Source: Helicobacter sp. (GTDB lineage Bacteria > Campylobacterota > Campylobacteria > Campylobacterales > Helicobacteraceae). From it: a stretch of DNA of 32,477 nt. Position 1 is the first letter of the stretch. The number at the start of each line of letters is the position of its first letter. Below, piece by piece: positions 8,114 to 16,800 of this stretch. A program made the position numbers and the translations under genes. The stretch is taken from contig NZ_JAAVGY010000021.1 of the NCBI RefSeq assembly GCF_014799995.1, positions 1 through 32,477 on the forward strand. Reading direction: 5' to 3'. Under the pieces are notes generated by a model, which had not been told where the DNA came from, did no database searches, and worked only from the letters and a program-made list of their open reading frames with translations.

Positions 8114-9307
8114 ATGAAAGAGGAACGTTTAATCATCAAAAATTTTGGTCCCATTGTTGAGGCAGAGATTGAAATCAAGCCATTTATGGTTTTTATCGGT
8201 GAATCGGGAAGCGGCAAGAACGTGATTTTAAAGCTTTTATCACTCTTTCGGTGGATATGTAAAAAAAATCATTTAAGACTTTTTGCAAAAAATTTGGGCG
8301 CAGAGAATTTATATCGTTTTCGAATTGAAAGAATTGTTAAAGAATCTGGACTTGATGATTTTTTCAAAAATACAACTTATATTGAGTATGATACAGAATT
8401 AGAAAATATTACCATTATTCAAGAAAATGAGAGACTACAACTAAAAATTAATCCAAAAACCGAAAATATTCAATTACACCTAGAAAAAATTTCTTTTATT
8501 ACCGATGATAGGTTTGTTATCCCATTGCTCTCAAATAACAAAATTCGTGGAATATTACCCTATCATTTAGAAAAAACTTTTGAGGATTTTAATGAATCTT
8601 TTGAACATTTGCAGATAAACAGAAAAGTAAAAATGAAAATTTTTGATATTGAGTTATTACTTGAAAGATATGGCATACAAAGTCGTTTTATGGTTTGCTT
8701 CAAAGATTCTAAAACACAATTTCATAATGCTTCTTCAGGTATGAAATCCGTAACTATTGTAGAGCTTATTTTATCTTATTTTGCCCTTAAATTTGATTGG
8801 AAATCAAAAATTAGAGAAACTCTTTTTGATGTTTTTTGGGGAATGAAGTTTGAAAACATGGAAAGAGCCTCTAATGCTATTCATGAAAGAGATGTTCCCT
8901 TTAGATTAAGTTTTTTTATCGAAGAGCCCGAATTAAGTCTTTTTCCAAATGTCCAAAAATCCCTCGTTGAGTATTTGGTGTCTTTATTTAATCAAACTAA
9001 AAATAAAGAAGTAAATATAGCTTTCTCTACCCACAGCCCTTATATTTTGAGTGCTTTAAATTGTCTGTTAAAGGCACATGAAATTTCTATCAAAAAGTCA
9101 GAATTAAAACAACAAATAGAAAGAATCTTGCCCGAGAAGTGTTGGCTAAATATTGATAATTTTAATGCTTTTAAGGTAAAAAATGGTACCGTGAAAAGCA
9201 TTATCAATGAGGAGACAAATTTGATTCTAGCCGATGAAATCGATGAGGTCTCCGAAGAAATAGGACAAATTTTTGATGATTTGCTAGACTTGGAGTATGG
9301 TAAATGA
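8114..9307 (+). CDS. AAA-family ATPase embedded in the type I RM locus (Rlo-like position)
   Basis: This 397-residue protein is an SMC/ABC-like AAA ATPase of the kind found in defence loci. The N-terminus reads LIIKNFGPIVEAEIEIKP, then Walker A GESGSGKN (about residues 29-36). A signature-like segment SSGMKSVTIVELIL lies near the middle. Walker B is FFIEEPELSLFP, and the H-loop is IAFSTHSPYILS. No TOPRIM domain is visible, unlike OLD nucleases. The residue after the Walker A lysine is Asn (AAC, 8219-8221), where Ser or Thr normally binds magnesium. It overlaps the next gene by 4 bases (ATGA), so the two are probably translated together and act as a pair. The base composition is clearly more AT-rich than hsdR before it, which suggests a separately acquired cargo module. 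The pair's function is not known to me. Confidence 0.8.
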   Translation: MKEERLIIKNFGPIVEAEIEIKPFMVFIGESGSGKNVILKLLSLFRWICKKNHLRLFAKNLGAENLYRFRIERIVKESGLDDFFKNTTYIEYDTELENITIIQENERLQLKINPKTENIQLHLEKISFITDDRFVIPLLSNNKIRGILPYHLEKTFEDFNESFEHLQINRKVKMKIFDIELLLERYGIQSRFMVCFKDSKTQFHNASSGMKSVTIVELILSYFALKFDWKSKIRETLFDVFWGMKFENMERASNAIHERDVPFRLSFFIEEPELSLFPNVQKSLVEYLVSLFNQTKNKEVNIAFSTHSPYILSALNCLLKAHEISIKKSELKQQIERILPEKCWLNIDNFNAFKVKNGTVKSIINEETNLILADEIDEVSEEIGQIFDDLLDLEYGK

Positions 9308-9726
9308 TACATTCCTATCGAGCTCATCAGGTTTTGACTTGTGAAGAAAATAAACGTGTTTTCAAGTTACACACAAATGGCTTTGAGTTTATTGAAAAAA
9401 GAATAGATAATGGAGAATGTAATAGAGGTAGGACATGTGATTACTTAATTACTAAAGAGACTCAAGACATACAAATTTTTATAGAATTAAAAGGTAGCAG
9501 AATTAAAGATGCTTTTGAACAGCTTATTTCAAGTTATGAGCAACATAAAATTGCAAACTCTAAAGCTTTCTCAGCTATTGTGAGTTCAAGGTTTCCACAA
9601 AGAGATACTTCCATTTTAGTTTTACAAAATCAGGCAAGAAAATATTTTCAGGAATTATTTATTAAAAATAAAATCCTTGAAACAAAATACAATCCAAATA
9701 CTAATGAGATAGAGAAAACAAACTAA
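9304..9726 (+). CDS. Small PD-(D/E)xK-like nuclease candidate, partner of the ATPase
   Basis: The 140-residue protein is not a family I can name. Its centre, RTCDYLI ... IFIELKGSRIKDAFEQL (about residues 42-73), fits the D-x(n)-ExK layout of PD-(D/E)xK nucleases: a strand with Asp, a second strand with Glu-Leu-Lys, then a helix with Gln. It may therefore cut DNA or RNA when activated by the ATPase. It overlaps the ATPase gene by 4 bases and hsdS by one base (TAATG), which indicates tight translational coupling. The alternative is that it is a non-catalytic sensor. The motif is seen; the function is inferred. Confidence 0.6.
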   Translation: MIHSYRAHQVLTCEENKRVFKLHTNGFEFIEKRIDNGECNRGRTCDYLITKETQDIQIFIELKGSRIKDAFEQLISSYEQHKIANSKAFSAIVSSRFPQRDTSILVLQNQARKYFQELFIKNKILETKYNPNTNEIEKTN

Positions 9727-10439
9727 TGCCAAATAATCTATTTCAGAATCTCCCGCAAGGTTGGGAAGTTAAAACTTTAGGGGAAGTGTGCGAAATCACT
9801 ATGGGGCAATCTCCCAAAGGCGAACAAGTTTTTTCACGCAATAAGATTTCAGTCTGTCATTCTGACCTTGAGTGCAACGAAAGGGAAGAATCTCAAAAAG
9901 ATTCCACATTAAAAGATATTTCGGCTACGCCTCAATATGGCAATGTAAAAGTTGATAATGATTTTATGGAATTTCATCAAGGCAAAATTTGTTTTACTGA
10001 TAAGTATCTTTCAGAATCTGAATTTGTTACAACCGATATTAAAAAGATTGCCGAAAAGGACTCTATACTTTTATGTGTTCGCGCTCCTGTGGGAATTATT
10101 AACATAACTAAAAGAAAAGTGGGTATTGGCAGAGGATTATGCGCTTTAAAAATGAAAAATCAAAATAATGATTTTTTATATTTTTATTTATTAATACTTG
10201 AAGACTATTTTAACCAAAAAGCCACAGGTTCTACTTTTTCAGCAATTACAATGAATATTGTTAAGGACGCTCCCATTCCCCTCCCACCCCTCGAAACCCA
10301 GAGAAAAATCGTAGCAAAGCTAGAAAGCGAGTTTGCAAAGATTGAAAGCGCAAAAAGTCATCTTGAAAAAGTCAAAGAAACGATTCCGCGATTGAAAAAC
10401 TCTTTGCTCAAAAGTGCCTTTAAAGGCGAGCTGCATTAG
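9726..10439 (+). CDS. hsdS: Type I RM specificity subunit HsdS, half-size
   Basis: HsdS chooses the DNA target for the HsdM/HsdR complex. This one has 237 residues, about half the usual 400 or more. It contains one target recognition domain, opening with LPQGWEVKTLGEVCEITMG, and one coiled-coil conserved region near the C-terminus (PLPPLETQRKIVAKLES ... LLKSAFKGEL). Half-size S subunits can work as homodimers and then recognise palindromic bipartite sites. Residues of about 38-70 look foreign: SVCHSDLECNEREESQ is the translation of a dispersed repeat inside the recognition domain. The first two-thirds is AT-rich and the last part is GC-richer, as expected if recognition domains are exchanged by recombination. 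Confidence 0.85.
   Translation: MPNNLFQNLPQGWEVKTLGEVCEITMGQSPKGEQVFSRNKISVCHSDLECNEREESQKDSTLKDISATPQYGNVKVDNDFMEFHQGKICFTDKYLSESEFVTTDIKKIAEKDSILLCVRAPVGIINITKRKVGIGRGLCALKMKNQNNDFLYFYLLILEDYFNQKATGSTFSAITMNIVKDAPIPLPPLETQRKIVAKLESEFAKIESAKSHLEKVKETIPRLKNSLLKSAFKGELH
9854..9905 (+). repeat. Small dispersed repeat (CATTCTGA...GAAGAATCTC type) inside hsdS
   Basis: TGTCATTCTGACC ... GGGAAGAATCTC with a following AAAAAGATTCC is inserted in frame in the hsdS recognition domain. It is related to the copy at 7365 in hsdR: both begin TGTCATTCTGA and end GAAGAATCTC, with a different middle. Both copies keep the reading frame open. Confidence 0.6.
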
Positions 10440-10513
10440 GTGATGCTAAGATGTTGAATGTAAGGCTAAAATATAGCAAAAATACCATAATATAAACGTC
10501 AAAAGGAGAGACA

Positions 10514-10780
10514 ATGTCCAATAGCGTAAATGTCAATGTAACTTTTAAGATGAACAAACAAGAAAAGCAGGAATTTGAAGCGATTGTCCAAAGTCTTGGG
10601 CTTAATCTTAGCACGGCTTTTAATATTTTTGCTAAAGCAGTGATAAGGGAAAATGCGATACCTTTTGAGCTCAAAGCTGCACCGAAGACAATCACTTATG
10701 CGAGCGATGAGGAAGTGCGAGAAGTGGGGAATAAAATGCTAGAAAAGTATAAAGTAGCCTTTGAAGCTTTGGCAAAATAA
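10514..10780 (+). CDS. RelB/DinJ-family antitoxin, no toxin beside it
   Basis: The 88-residue protein matches RelB/DinJ antitoxins. It has a ribbon strand (NVNVTFKMN) followed by helices KQEFEAIVQSLGLNLSTAFNIFAKAVI and IPFEL, which form the ribbon-helix-helix DNA-binding fold. It has a strong ribosome binding site (AAGGAGAGACA). Antitoxins of this family normally precede a YafQ/RelE toxin of about 90 residues. Here only a 10-codon frame (10784-10816) and then hsdM follow, so no toxin is present. Its place between hsdS and hsdM is the 'M-linked ORF' slot described for Campylobacter type I loci. It may regulate the locus, be an orphan left after toxin loss, or neutralise a toxin elsewhere. Confidence 0.8.
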   Translation: MSNSVNVNVTFKMNKQEKQEFEAIVQSLGLNLSTAFNIFAKAVIRENAIPFELKAAPKTITYASDEEVREVGNKMLEKYKVAFEALAK

Positions 10781-10818
10781 GCAATGGTATGGCTCACGAT
10801 TGATGAAAAGGTGTAAAA

Positions 10819-12246
10819 ATGAGTGAAAAAGCGATTGTCGCAAAAGTTTGGAATTTCGCAACGATTCTGCGCGATAGTGGCGTGAGCTATACGGATTATG
10901 TTGCTCAAATTAGCTATTTGCTATTTTTGAAAATGGAAAACGAGAGAGAAGAGATTGGCGAGCATAGCAGAATCCCTGAAAATTGTAAATGGAATCGGCT
11001 AATACGACTTGATGGATTGGAATTAGAGACTGCATATAATAGCGCGCTCGCAGAGCTTTCGGAATCTGATGGCGTGATAGGGCTCATCTATAAGTCCGCG
11101 CAAAATAAAATCAAAGAACCTGCAAATCTCAAGAAGCTTTTTGTGATGATAAATAGTGAAACTTGGCTAGGCTTGAAGGTCGATGTCAAGGGCGCGATTT
11201 ATGAAGGATTGCTTGCCAAAAATGCCACAGAGACAAAGGCGGGCGCGGGGCAATATTTCACGCCTCGCGTGCTGATTCATTCTATCGTGTCTTTAATGGA
11301 TTTAAAGCCCGATATGGAAATCTGCGACCCAGCATGTGGCACAGGCGGGTTTTTGCTACGCGCGTATGAGGTGATGAAGGCGCAAACAAAAGACAGAGAA
11401 TAGCTAAGAAGACTTAAAAGCGAAAGGCTTTATGGCAAAGAAATTACACCTTTAGTCGCGTCTATGTGCGCGATGAATCTCTATTTGCATGGAATCGGGG
11501 GCGATGATGGCATTATAGAGGTTGGAGATTCTTTAAGTGAGCGTGGAAGTAGACGTTTTGATAAAGTATTAACAAATCCTCCTTTTGGCAAGAAATCTGC
11601 GGCAAAGATTCTGGCAGAAAATGGCAAAGTCAAGACGCAAAAAGAGGAATATAATCGCGAGGATTTTTTCGCGACAACTTCTAATAAGCAGCTGAATTTT
11701 TTGCAACATATTATGAATATTCTCAAAAATGGGGGCAAGGCGGCGGTTGTGCTGCCCGATAATGTGCTTTTTGAGGCGGGTGCGGGCGAAAAGGTGCACA
11801 AAAGGCTTTTAGAAGATTTTAATTTGCATACGATTTTGCGCCTGCCCACAGGAATTTTTTATGCGCAAGGCGTCAAGGCGAATGTGCTGTTTTTTGACAA
11901 AGTCGCTTCAGAAAAAGACGCAACCTCGAAAGTGTGGGTGTATGATATGCGCACAAATATGAATCTAAGTCTTGTTAGTAATCCTTTGAGCGAGGAGCAT
12001 TTGAAAGACTTTGAAAATTGCTATAAAGTGGACGCAACAGAATCGCGGCAAGAAAGCGAAAGATTCCGCGCTTTTAGCATTGCGGAAATTCAAAAGAGAG
12101 ACAAAACAAATTTGGATATATTTTGGCTTAAAGATGAGAGCTTAGAAGACGTAGAAAATCTGCCAAGACCGGAGGTTTTAGCAAACGGGATTTGCTCTCA
12201 TTTGGTATCTGCATTAAGAGAAATGCGGCGATTAGGGGTTTCTTAA
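10819..12246 (+). pseudogene. hsdM: Type I RM methyltransferase subunit HsdM, interrupted by an in-frame TAG
   Basis: HsdM is the N6-adenine methyltransferase of the type I complex. The N-terminal helical domain (about residues 1-150) is followed by QYFTPR and the SAM motif DPACGTGGFLL. A TAG at 11401-11403 interrupts the frame, and the same frame continues as LRRLKSERLYGKEITP. The catalytic motif TNPPFG (NPPF, about residue 251) and the C-terminal region follow, up to 12246. Total length is 475 codons besides the stop, slightly short for the family. Because the TAG separates the SAM motif from the catalytic motif, neither part should methylate DNA alone. A single base change (for example CAG, AAG or GAG to TAG) explains it. 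Read-through or a sequence error are alternatives. Confidence 0.88.
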
Positions 12247-12322
12247 AAAGGGATTCTTTGGGTTAAGATTCCAAATTACTCATAATATATAAAGAATCTC
12301 TTAAGTTTTTCTGCACTTATGA

Positions 12323-12328
12323 TACAAT
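12323..12328 (+). promoter_or_regulatory. Probable -10 element for the DASS transporter
   Basis: TACAAT at 12323-12328, overlapping TATGAT at 12318, lies about 32 bases before the ATG at 12360. It is followed by AAAGGG as ribosome binding site. No convincing -35 was seen, as is common in this group. Confidence 0.4.
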
Positions 12329-12359
12329 TTTAAGAAAAGAAACACATAAAGGGTAACCA

Positions 12360-13763
12360 ATGAAGCTAAGACCGCGATTGCGCAAGAGATTGAAGTTTAA
12401 AACACATTTTCAGATTCTATCGGGTTTAAGTTTGGCTATTTTTTGCGCTCTTGTGGCGGGATTTTTGAGTATTTATTATTTTTCGGCTTCTTTTGAGGTG
12501 GGAGCATTTATCGGCATTTTGTTTTTGTTGATTACCCTATGGATTAACGAAGCCTTGCCGCTAGGCATTGTTTCCTTGCTTCCTATTATTTTGTTTCCCG
12601 CTTTTGGAATCTTAGATGTCAAAAGTGCGACAAGCAATTACGCAAATCCTATCATTTTCTTGTTTTTGGGCGGATTTATGCTCGCTATTGGAGTGGAAAA
12701 GATTGGTTTGCATAAAATCATCGCCAAAAAGTTTTTAAGCCGTTTTCCTGCTACGCCTAAGGGGGTTTTGACTGCGCTTGGGGTGGCGAGTGTCGCCTTA
12801 GGTAGTGTGCTGTCTAACTCCACCGTGGCACTCTTGTTGATACCAATTGCCTTTTCTATCACGCAAGATGAGGTTTTAAAAAGCAGGTTTTTGTTAGCCG
12901 TTGCCTTTGGGGCTAGCATTAGCGGAATCACTACGCCTATTGGCACTCCCCCAAACCTCATTTTTTTAGGATTCCTAGAAACTGTGCAGTTTGAGAGCAT
13001 TGGCTTTGCCGCTTGGATTTTTATGATGTTGCCTTTGACTTTATGTATGCTTTATGTGATGATTAAGGTTCTTTCTTATAATCTCGGCAATGAGGAACTC
13101 AAGATTGACGCTTTTGAGGACATTAAAGTAACCTTTGAGCACAAAAAACTTCTGTTTTTGATAGGGATTTTGCTCTTGCTGCTTTTGCTCAATTCTCCAA
13201 TTAAGCCAATTTATGATGGGCTAGGGTTTAATGAAAATATCCTTTTGCTTAGTTTTGGGCTTTTGATGTTTGTTCCTAAAGTGGGTTGTTTGCGTTGGGA
13301 GGATTCTAAAGCTGTGCCTTTTGAGGTAATGTTTTTGTTTGGTGCTGGGTTTTGTATCGCAATGGCGATTGCTAAAATGCAACTAGGGGACGCCTTTAAG
13401 CCAATCTTTGAGTATTTTGGCTCTCTGCCTATTTTGATTTTTCTTTCTTGTGTTTGTCTCTTGGTTCTATGTTTGACAATGTTTATTAGCTCTACGGCTC
13501 TGATTGCGATTCTGCTTTCTGCTATTTTTGCTTCTACGAAAGATTTTTTAGACCCGCAAATGCAAAGCTTGGTGATGTTGATTGCAACGATTTGTGTAGG
13601 ATTTTCCTTTATGTTTCCTATTTCCACGCCCCCTAATGCAATAGTGTTTAGCAAAGGCGGGGTAAAAATCTGGGATATGTTTAGATTTGGGATTCTTTTA
13701 AGTTTAGCTGGAATTGTGTTGATTATTTTCTTTGGAATGCTTTATTGGCGTTGGTTTTTTTAA
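12360..13763 (+). CDS. DASS/SLC13-family sodium-coupled dicarboxylate transporter
   Basis: The 467-residue protein has about 12 membrane segments and the paired signatures of the divalent anion:Na+ symporter family. These are LSNSTVALLLIPIA (SNT-type motif, about residues 155-168) with SGITTPIGTPPNLIFLG just after, and the second-half counterpart STALIAILLSAIF with FPISTPPNAIVFSKGG near the end. Members import succinate, malate, fumarate or sulfate with sodium. The basic N-terminus (KLRPRLRKRLKFK) points to a cytoplasmic start. It appears to be a single-gene unit with its own promoter. The exact substrate cannot be read from sequence. Confidence 0.9.
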   Translation: MKLRPRLRKRLKFKTHFQILSGLSLAIFCALVAGFLSIYYFSASFEVGAFIGILFLLITLWINEALPLGIVSLLPIILFPAFGILDVKSATSNYANPIIFLFLGGFMLAIGVEKIGLHKIIAKKFLSRFPATPKGVLTALGVASVALGSVLSNSTVALLLIPIAFSITQDEVLKSRFLLAVAFGASISGITTPIGTPPNLIFLGFLETVQFESIGFAAWIFMMLPLTLCMLYVMIKVLSYNLGNEELKIDAFEDIKVTFEHKKLLFLIGILLLLLLLNSPIKPIYDGLGFNENILLLSFGLLMFVPKVGCLRWEDSKAVPFEVMFLFGAGFCIAMAIAKMQLGDAFKPIFEYFGSLPILIFLSCVCLLVLCLTMFISSTALIAILLSAIFASTKDFLDPQMQSLVMLIATICVGFSFMFPISTPPNAIVFSKGGVKIWDMFRFGILLSLAGIVLIIFFGMLYWRWFF

Positions 13764-13807
13764 CGTTAATCTTTGTCTTGCAAATATTGCAATAAGCAAG
13801 TTTAGGC

Positions 13808-13813
13808 TATGAT
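13808..13813 (+). promoter_or_regulatory. Probable -10 element for guaA
   Basis: TATGAT at 13808-13813 lies 26 bases before the guaA ATG at 13840, in a 76-base gap after the transporter. The ribosome binding site is GGGGAAAAAG. TTGCAA is repeated in the gap (TTGCAAATATTGCAA, about 13775-13789) and may be a regulator site; this is weak evidence. Confidence 0.35.
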
Positions 13814-13839
13814 TGCAAAAATTATATTTGGGGAAAAAG

Positions 13840-16800
13840 ATGAATAATGTTCAAATTTTGGTGCTAGATTTTGGCAGTCAATACACGCAGCTTATTGCGC
13901 GAAGATTACGGGAATATGGTGTTTATACCGAAATTGTGCCTTACTTTGAGAGTATAGAATCCATAAGAGCAAAGAATCCTAAGGGAATTATCCTAAGCGG
14001 TGGTCCCGCGAGCGTGTATGAGGAGGGCGCATACAAGCCCGACAGCGCGATTTTTGCGCTTGGGATTCCGATTCTTGGAATTTGCTATGGCTTGCATCTC
14101 ATCGCGCATCATTTTGGCGGCAAGGTCATCAAAGCCGATGCACAGGAGTTTGGCAAGGCGGTGTTGGAATTTCTAAATTTGGAGCAGCAACTAACCTTTA
14201 GTGAATTTAATCACCAAAAATTCCCCGCAATGCTGAATGCACTGATAGATTTATGGGAAGATTCTGTGCGTTCAAGTCATGGATTTTTGGCAGAATCTGC
14301 CATTGTAGAAATTAAAGAGGAGGTAAGCCAACGACTACAAAGCGCAGAAAATATCCTTGTTGCGACAGCGTCTAATGATTTTGTAGGTTTTATTGGATTT
14401 GAAAATAATAAAATTGATATGCTGTTTGTTTCTCCAAAATTCTTTAAAAGAGGTGTGGGTAGGGCTTTGATACGAGAAGCCTATGAGAGAAAATTAAAGC
14501 AATATGAAAGTATCCAATTAGATTGTAATACCGATAATGCGCAAGGATTAGCATTTTATAAGTATTTGGGATTCCGTGAGAGTGGGCGGAGCGCAAAAGA
14601 TAGTAAAGGGAGAAATTTCCCTATCGTTCATTTTGAGGTAAAAAGCAAGAATTTAGCGCAGCATTTGGAATCTCATAGGTTGTTTCACGATGTTAAGCAA
14701 GATTCTATTGTATGGATGAGCCACGCGGACAAGGTGGAATCTATCCCGCAGGGCTTTAAAGAAATTGCAAAGTCTGGTAATACGCATTATTGTGCGATTG
14801 CAGATTTGAAGCGCAAGATTTATGCGTTGCAATTTCACCCCGAAGTCGTGCATAGTGAATGTGGTGGGCAGATTTTGCGTAATTTTGCAGTGGAGATTTG
14901 CGGGAGTGATACAAGCTGGAATATGCGTCATTTTGCAGAATCTGAAATTGCTAAATTGCGTGAGATTGTGGGTATTGAATCTGCTTTTACTTTGATGACT
15001 TTTCAAGAGGCTTGTAAGGAGCTTAAAAAAGAACAAGTCATCGAAAAACTTCTTAAAATATGGGAAGATTCTGTGCGAGCCACACAAAATGTAAGCGATG
15101 AATTTATTGCCCATAGACGTAAAGTATTGGAAAAAGATTATATTGCGAAAGCGGAGGAAATATTAATATACAAAGAGGCTGGCGAATGGCTAGGCTTCAT
15201 TGCTGTAAGAGGTAATGAAGTTACGCTTCTCTTTATTGCCCCTGAACACTTTCGTAGAGGGATTGGCAAGACACTTATCAAAGAATCTTTGAAACGGTAT
15301 TTATATCAATTTGAAAAAATTAAGCTCAATAGTCGCGAACAAGCACTTTCTTATTATAACAAACTAGGTTTTTACAAAGCAGGTGAACCCTTTTGTAGCT
15401 ATCGAGATTATCAGGAAATTATGCTAACACCTATGGAGGTAACGAGGGAATGTTTGCAGCAGGCTTTAGAGCCCATAAAAGATTCTTTGTGCTTTATCAC
15501 TCTTACAGAATCTTTTAAACAAGTTGGAAAAACGCAAACAATGCAACGTCTTGTTACCGTTTGGGAAAAAGGCGCAAGAGCCACGCATACAGGTTTAAGC
15601 GAGGAAGAAATCTCTGGCATGAGAGAGGAAATACGTGAGGCTATTTTAAAATCCAAAAATCTATTTATAGCTCAAAGAAATCAAGAATGCTTAGGCTTTA
15701 TTGAAGTAGAAAAAAATGAAATCGCAATGCTGTTTGTCGCTCCACATGTCTTTAAAAAGGGTGTGGGAAAGGCGCTTATCGAAGAAGCCTTTGTAAAACA
15801 TTTGTGCGCATTTGAAACAATAAAAGTTAATAGCATTGAATGGGCTTTAGGCTTTTATCAGCATTTAGGATTCCAAAAAACAGAAGAAAAGCCTCTCCCC
15901 GCTAGGAACAATGGTACAATTTCTCCCACGCTAATTCCATTAAGCATTGCAAGCATAGATTTACAAAAATCTTTGAAGCTTGGAATTGCAGAAAAAACAG
16001 AGATAAAACGTTGCGAATGGGCGAATGATAAAGATGAGGCAGCACGCAAGCTCTATGAGGATTACCACGACAAAGAATGGGGTGTGCCGCTGCACGAGGA
16101 TAGAAAACTCTTTGAATTTCTTGTGCTTGAAACAATGCAAGCGGGGCTTAGTTGGATTACGATTCTAAAAAAACGTGAGGCATTTCGGGCAGCATTTGAT
16201 GATTTTGACCCAAAAACCATTGCGCAATATGACGAAGCAAAGATTCAGGAATTAATGGGTAATGAAAACATTATTCGTAATCGAATCAAAATAGAATCGG
16301 CGATTCACAATGCCAAATTGTTTTTGGAGATTCAAGAAGAATTTGGGAGTTTTAATCAATATATTTGGGGTTTTGTTGGCGGCAAGCCGATTCTCAATCA
16401 TTTTACGTCTATGAGTGAGATACCCACAAAAACCCAACTTTCAGATAAGATTAGCAAAGATTTACAAAAACGTGGCTTTAAGTTTGTGGGCAGCACGATT
16501 ATGTATGCGTATATGCAAGCAATTGGAATGGTGAATGACCATTTGACTTCGTGTTTTAAACGCAATGTAAAAGTAGAAACTAAAGATTCTAAGTCGGAAG
16601 GATTTTTAGGGGATTTTAGTGGTTTTGGAGCAAGGGGAGAAAGGAGTTACCTCAAGGGTAATGACCAAGCACCGAGCGAACAATCCACCAAAAGCACCAA
16701 AAAGCCAACGACAAGCAAAGTTTTATGTGCCGTCAGTGGCGGGGTGGATTCTAGCGTTGTCGCAGCGCTTTTGTATCGCGCCATTGGGGGGAATCTGATT

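Noticed and set aside
10784..10816. Ten-codon frame after the antitoxin as a toxin remnant
   Set aside because: The ten residues show no similarity to a RelE/YafQ start and are too few to support a remnant.
11401..11403. Recoding of TAG as an amino acid in this organism
   Set aside because: TAG ends several clear genes here (for example the permease at 4568, hsdS at 10439 and the TehA-like gene at 25677), so general recoding is unlikely.
14653..15114. 153-codon minus-strand frame opposite guaA
   Set aside because: It is a shadow of the amidotransferase and GNAT coding sequence; its translation looks like low-information sequence.
14173..16710. The insertions in guaA could be inteins
   Set aside because: The inserted sequences are clear GNAT and Tag domains. 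The junctions lack a splice-type N-terminal Cys/Ser block and a C-terminal His-Asn, and no homing endonuclease motif is visible.
16780..16790. Run of six G in guaA as a phase-variable tract
   Set aside because: Six G's is short for slippage-driven switching in this group (usually eight or more), and the frame is intact.
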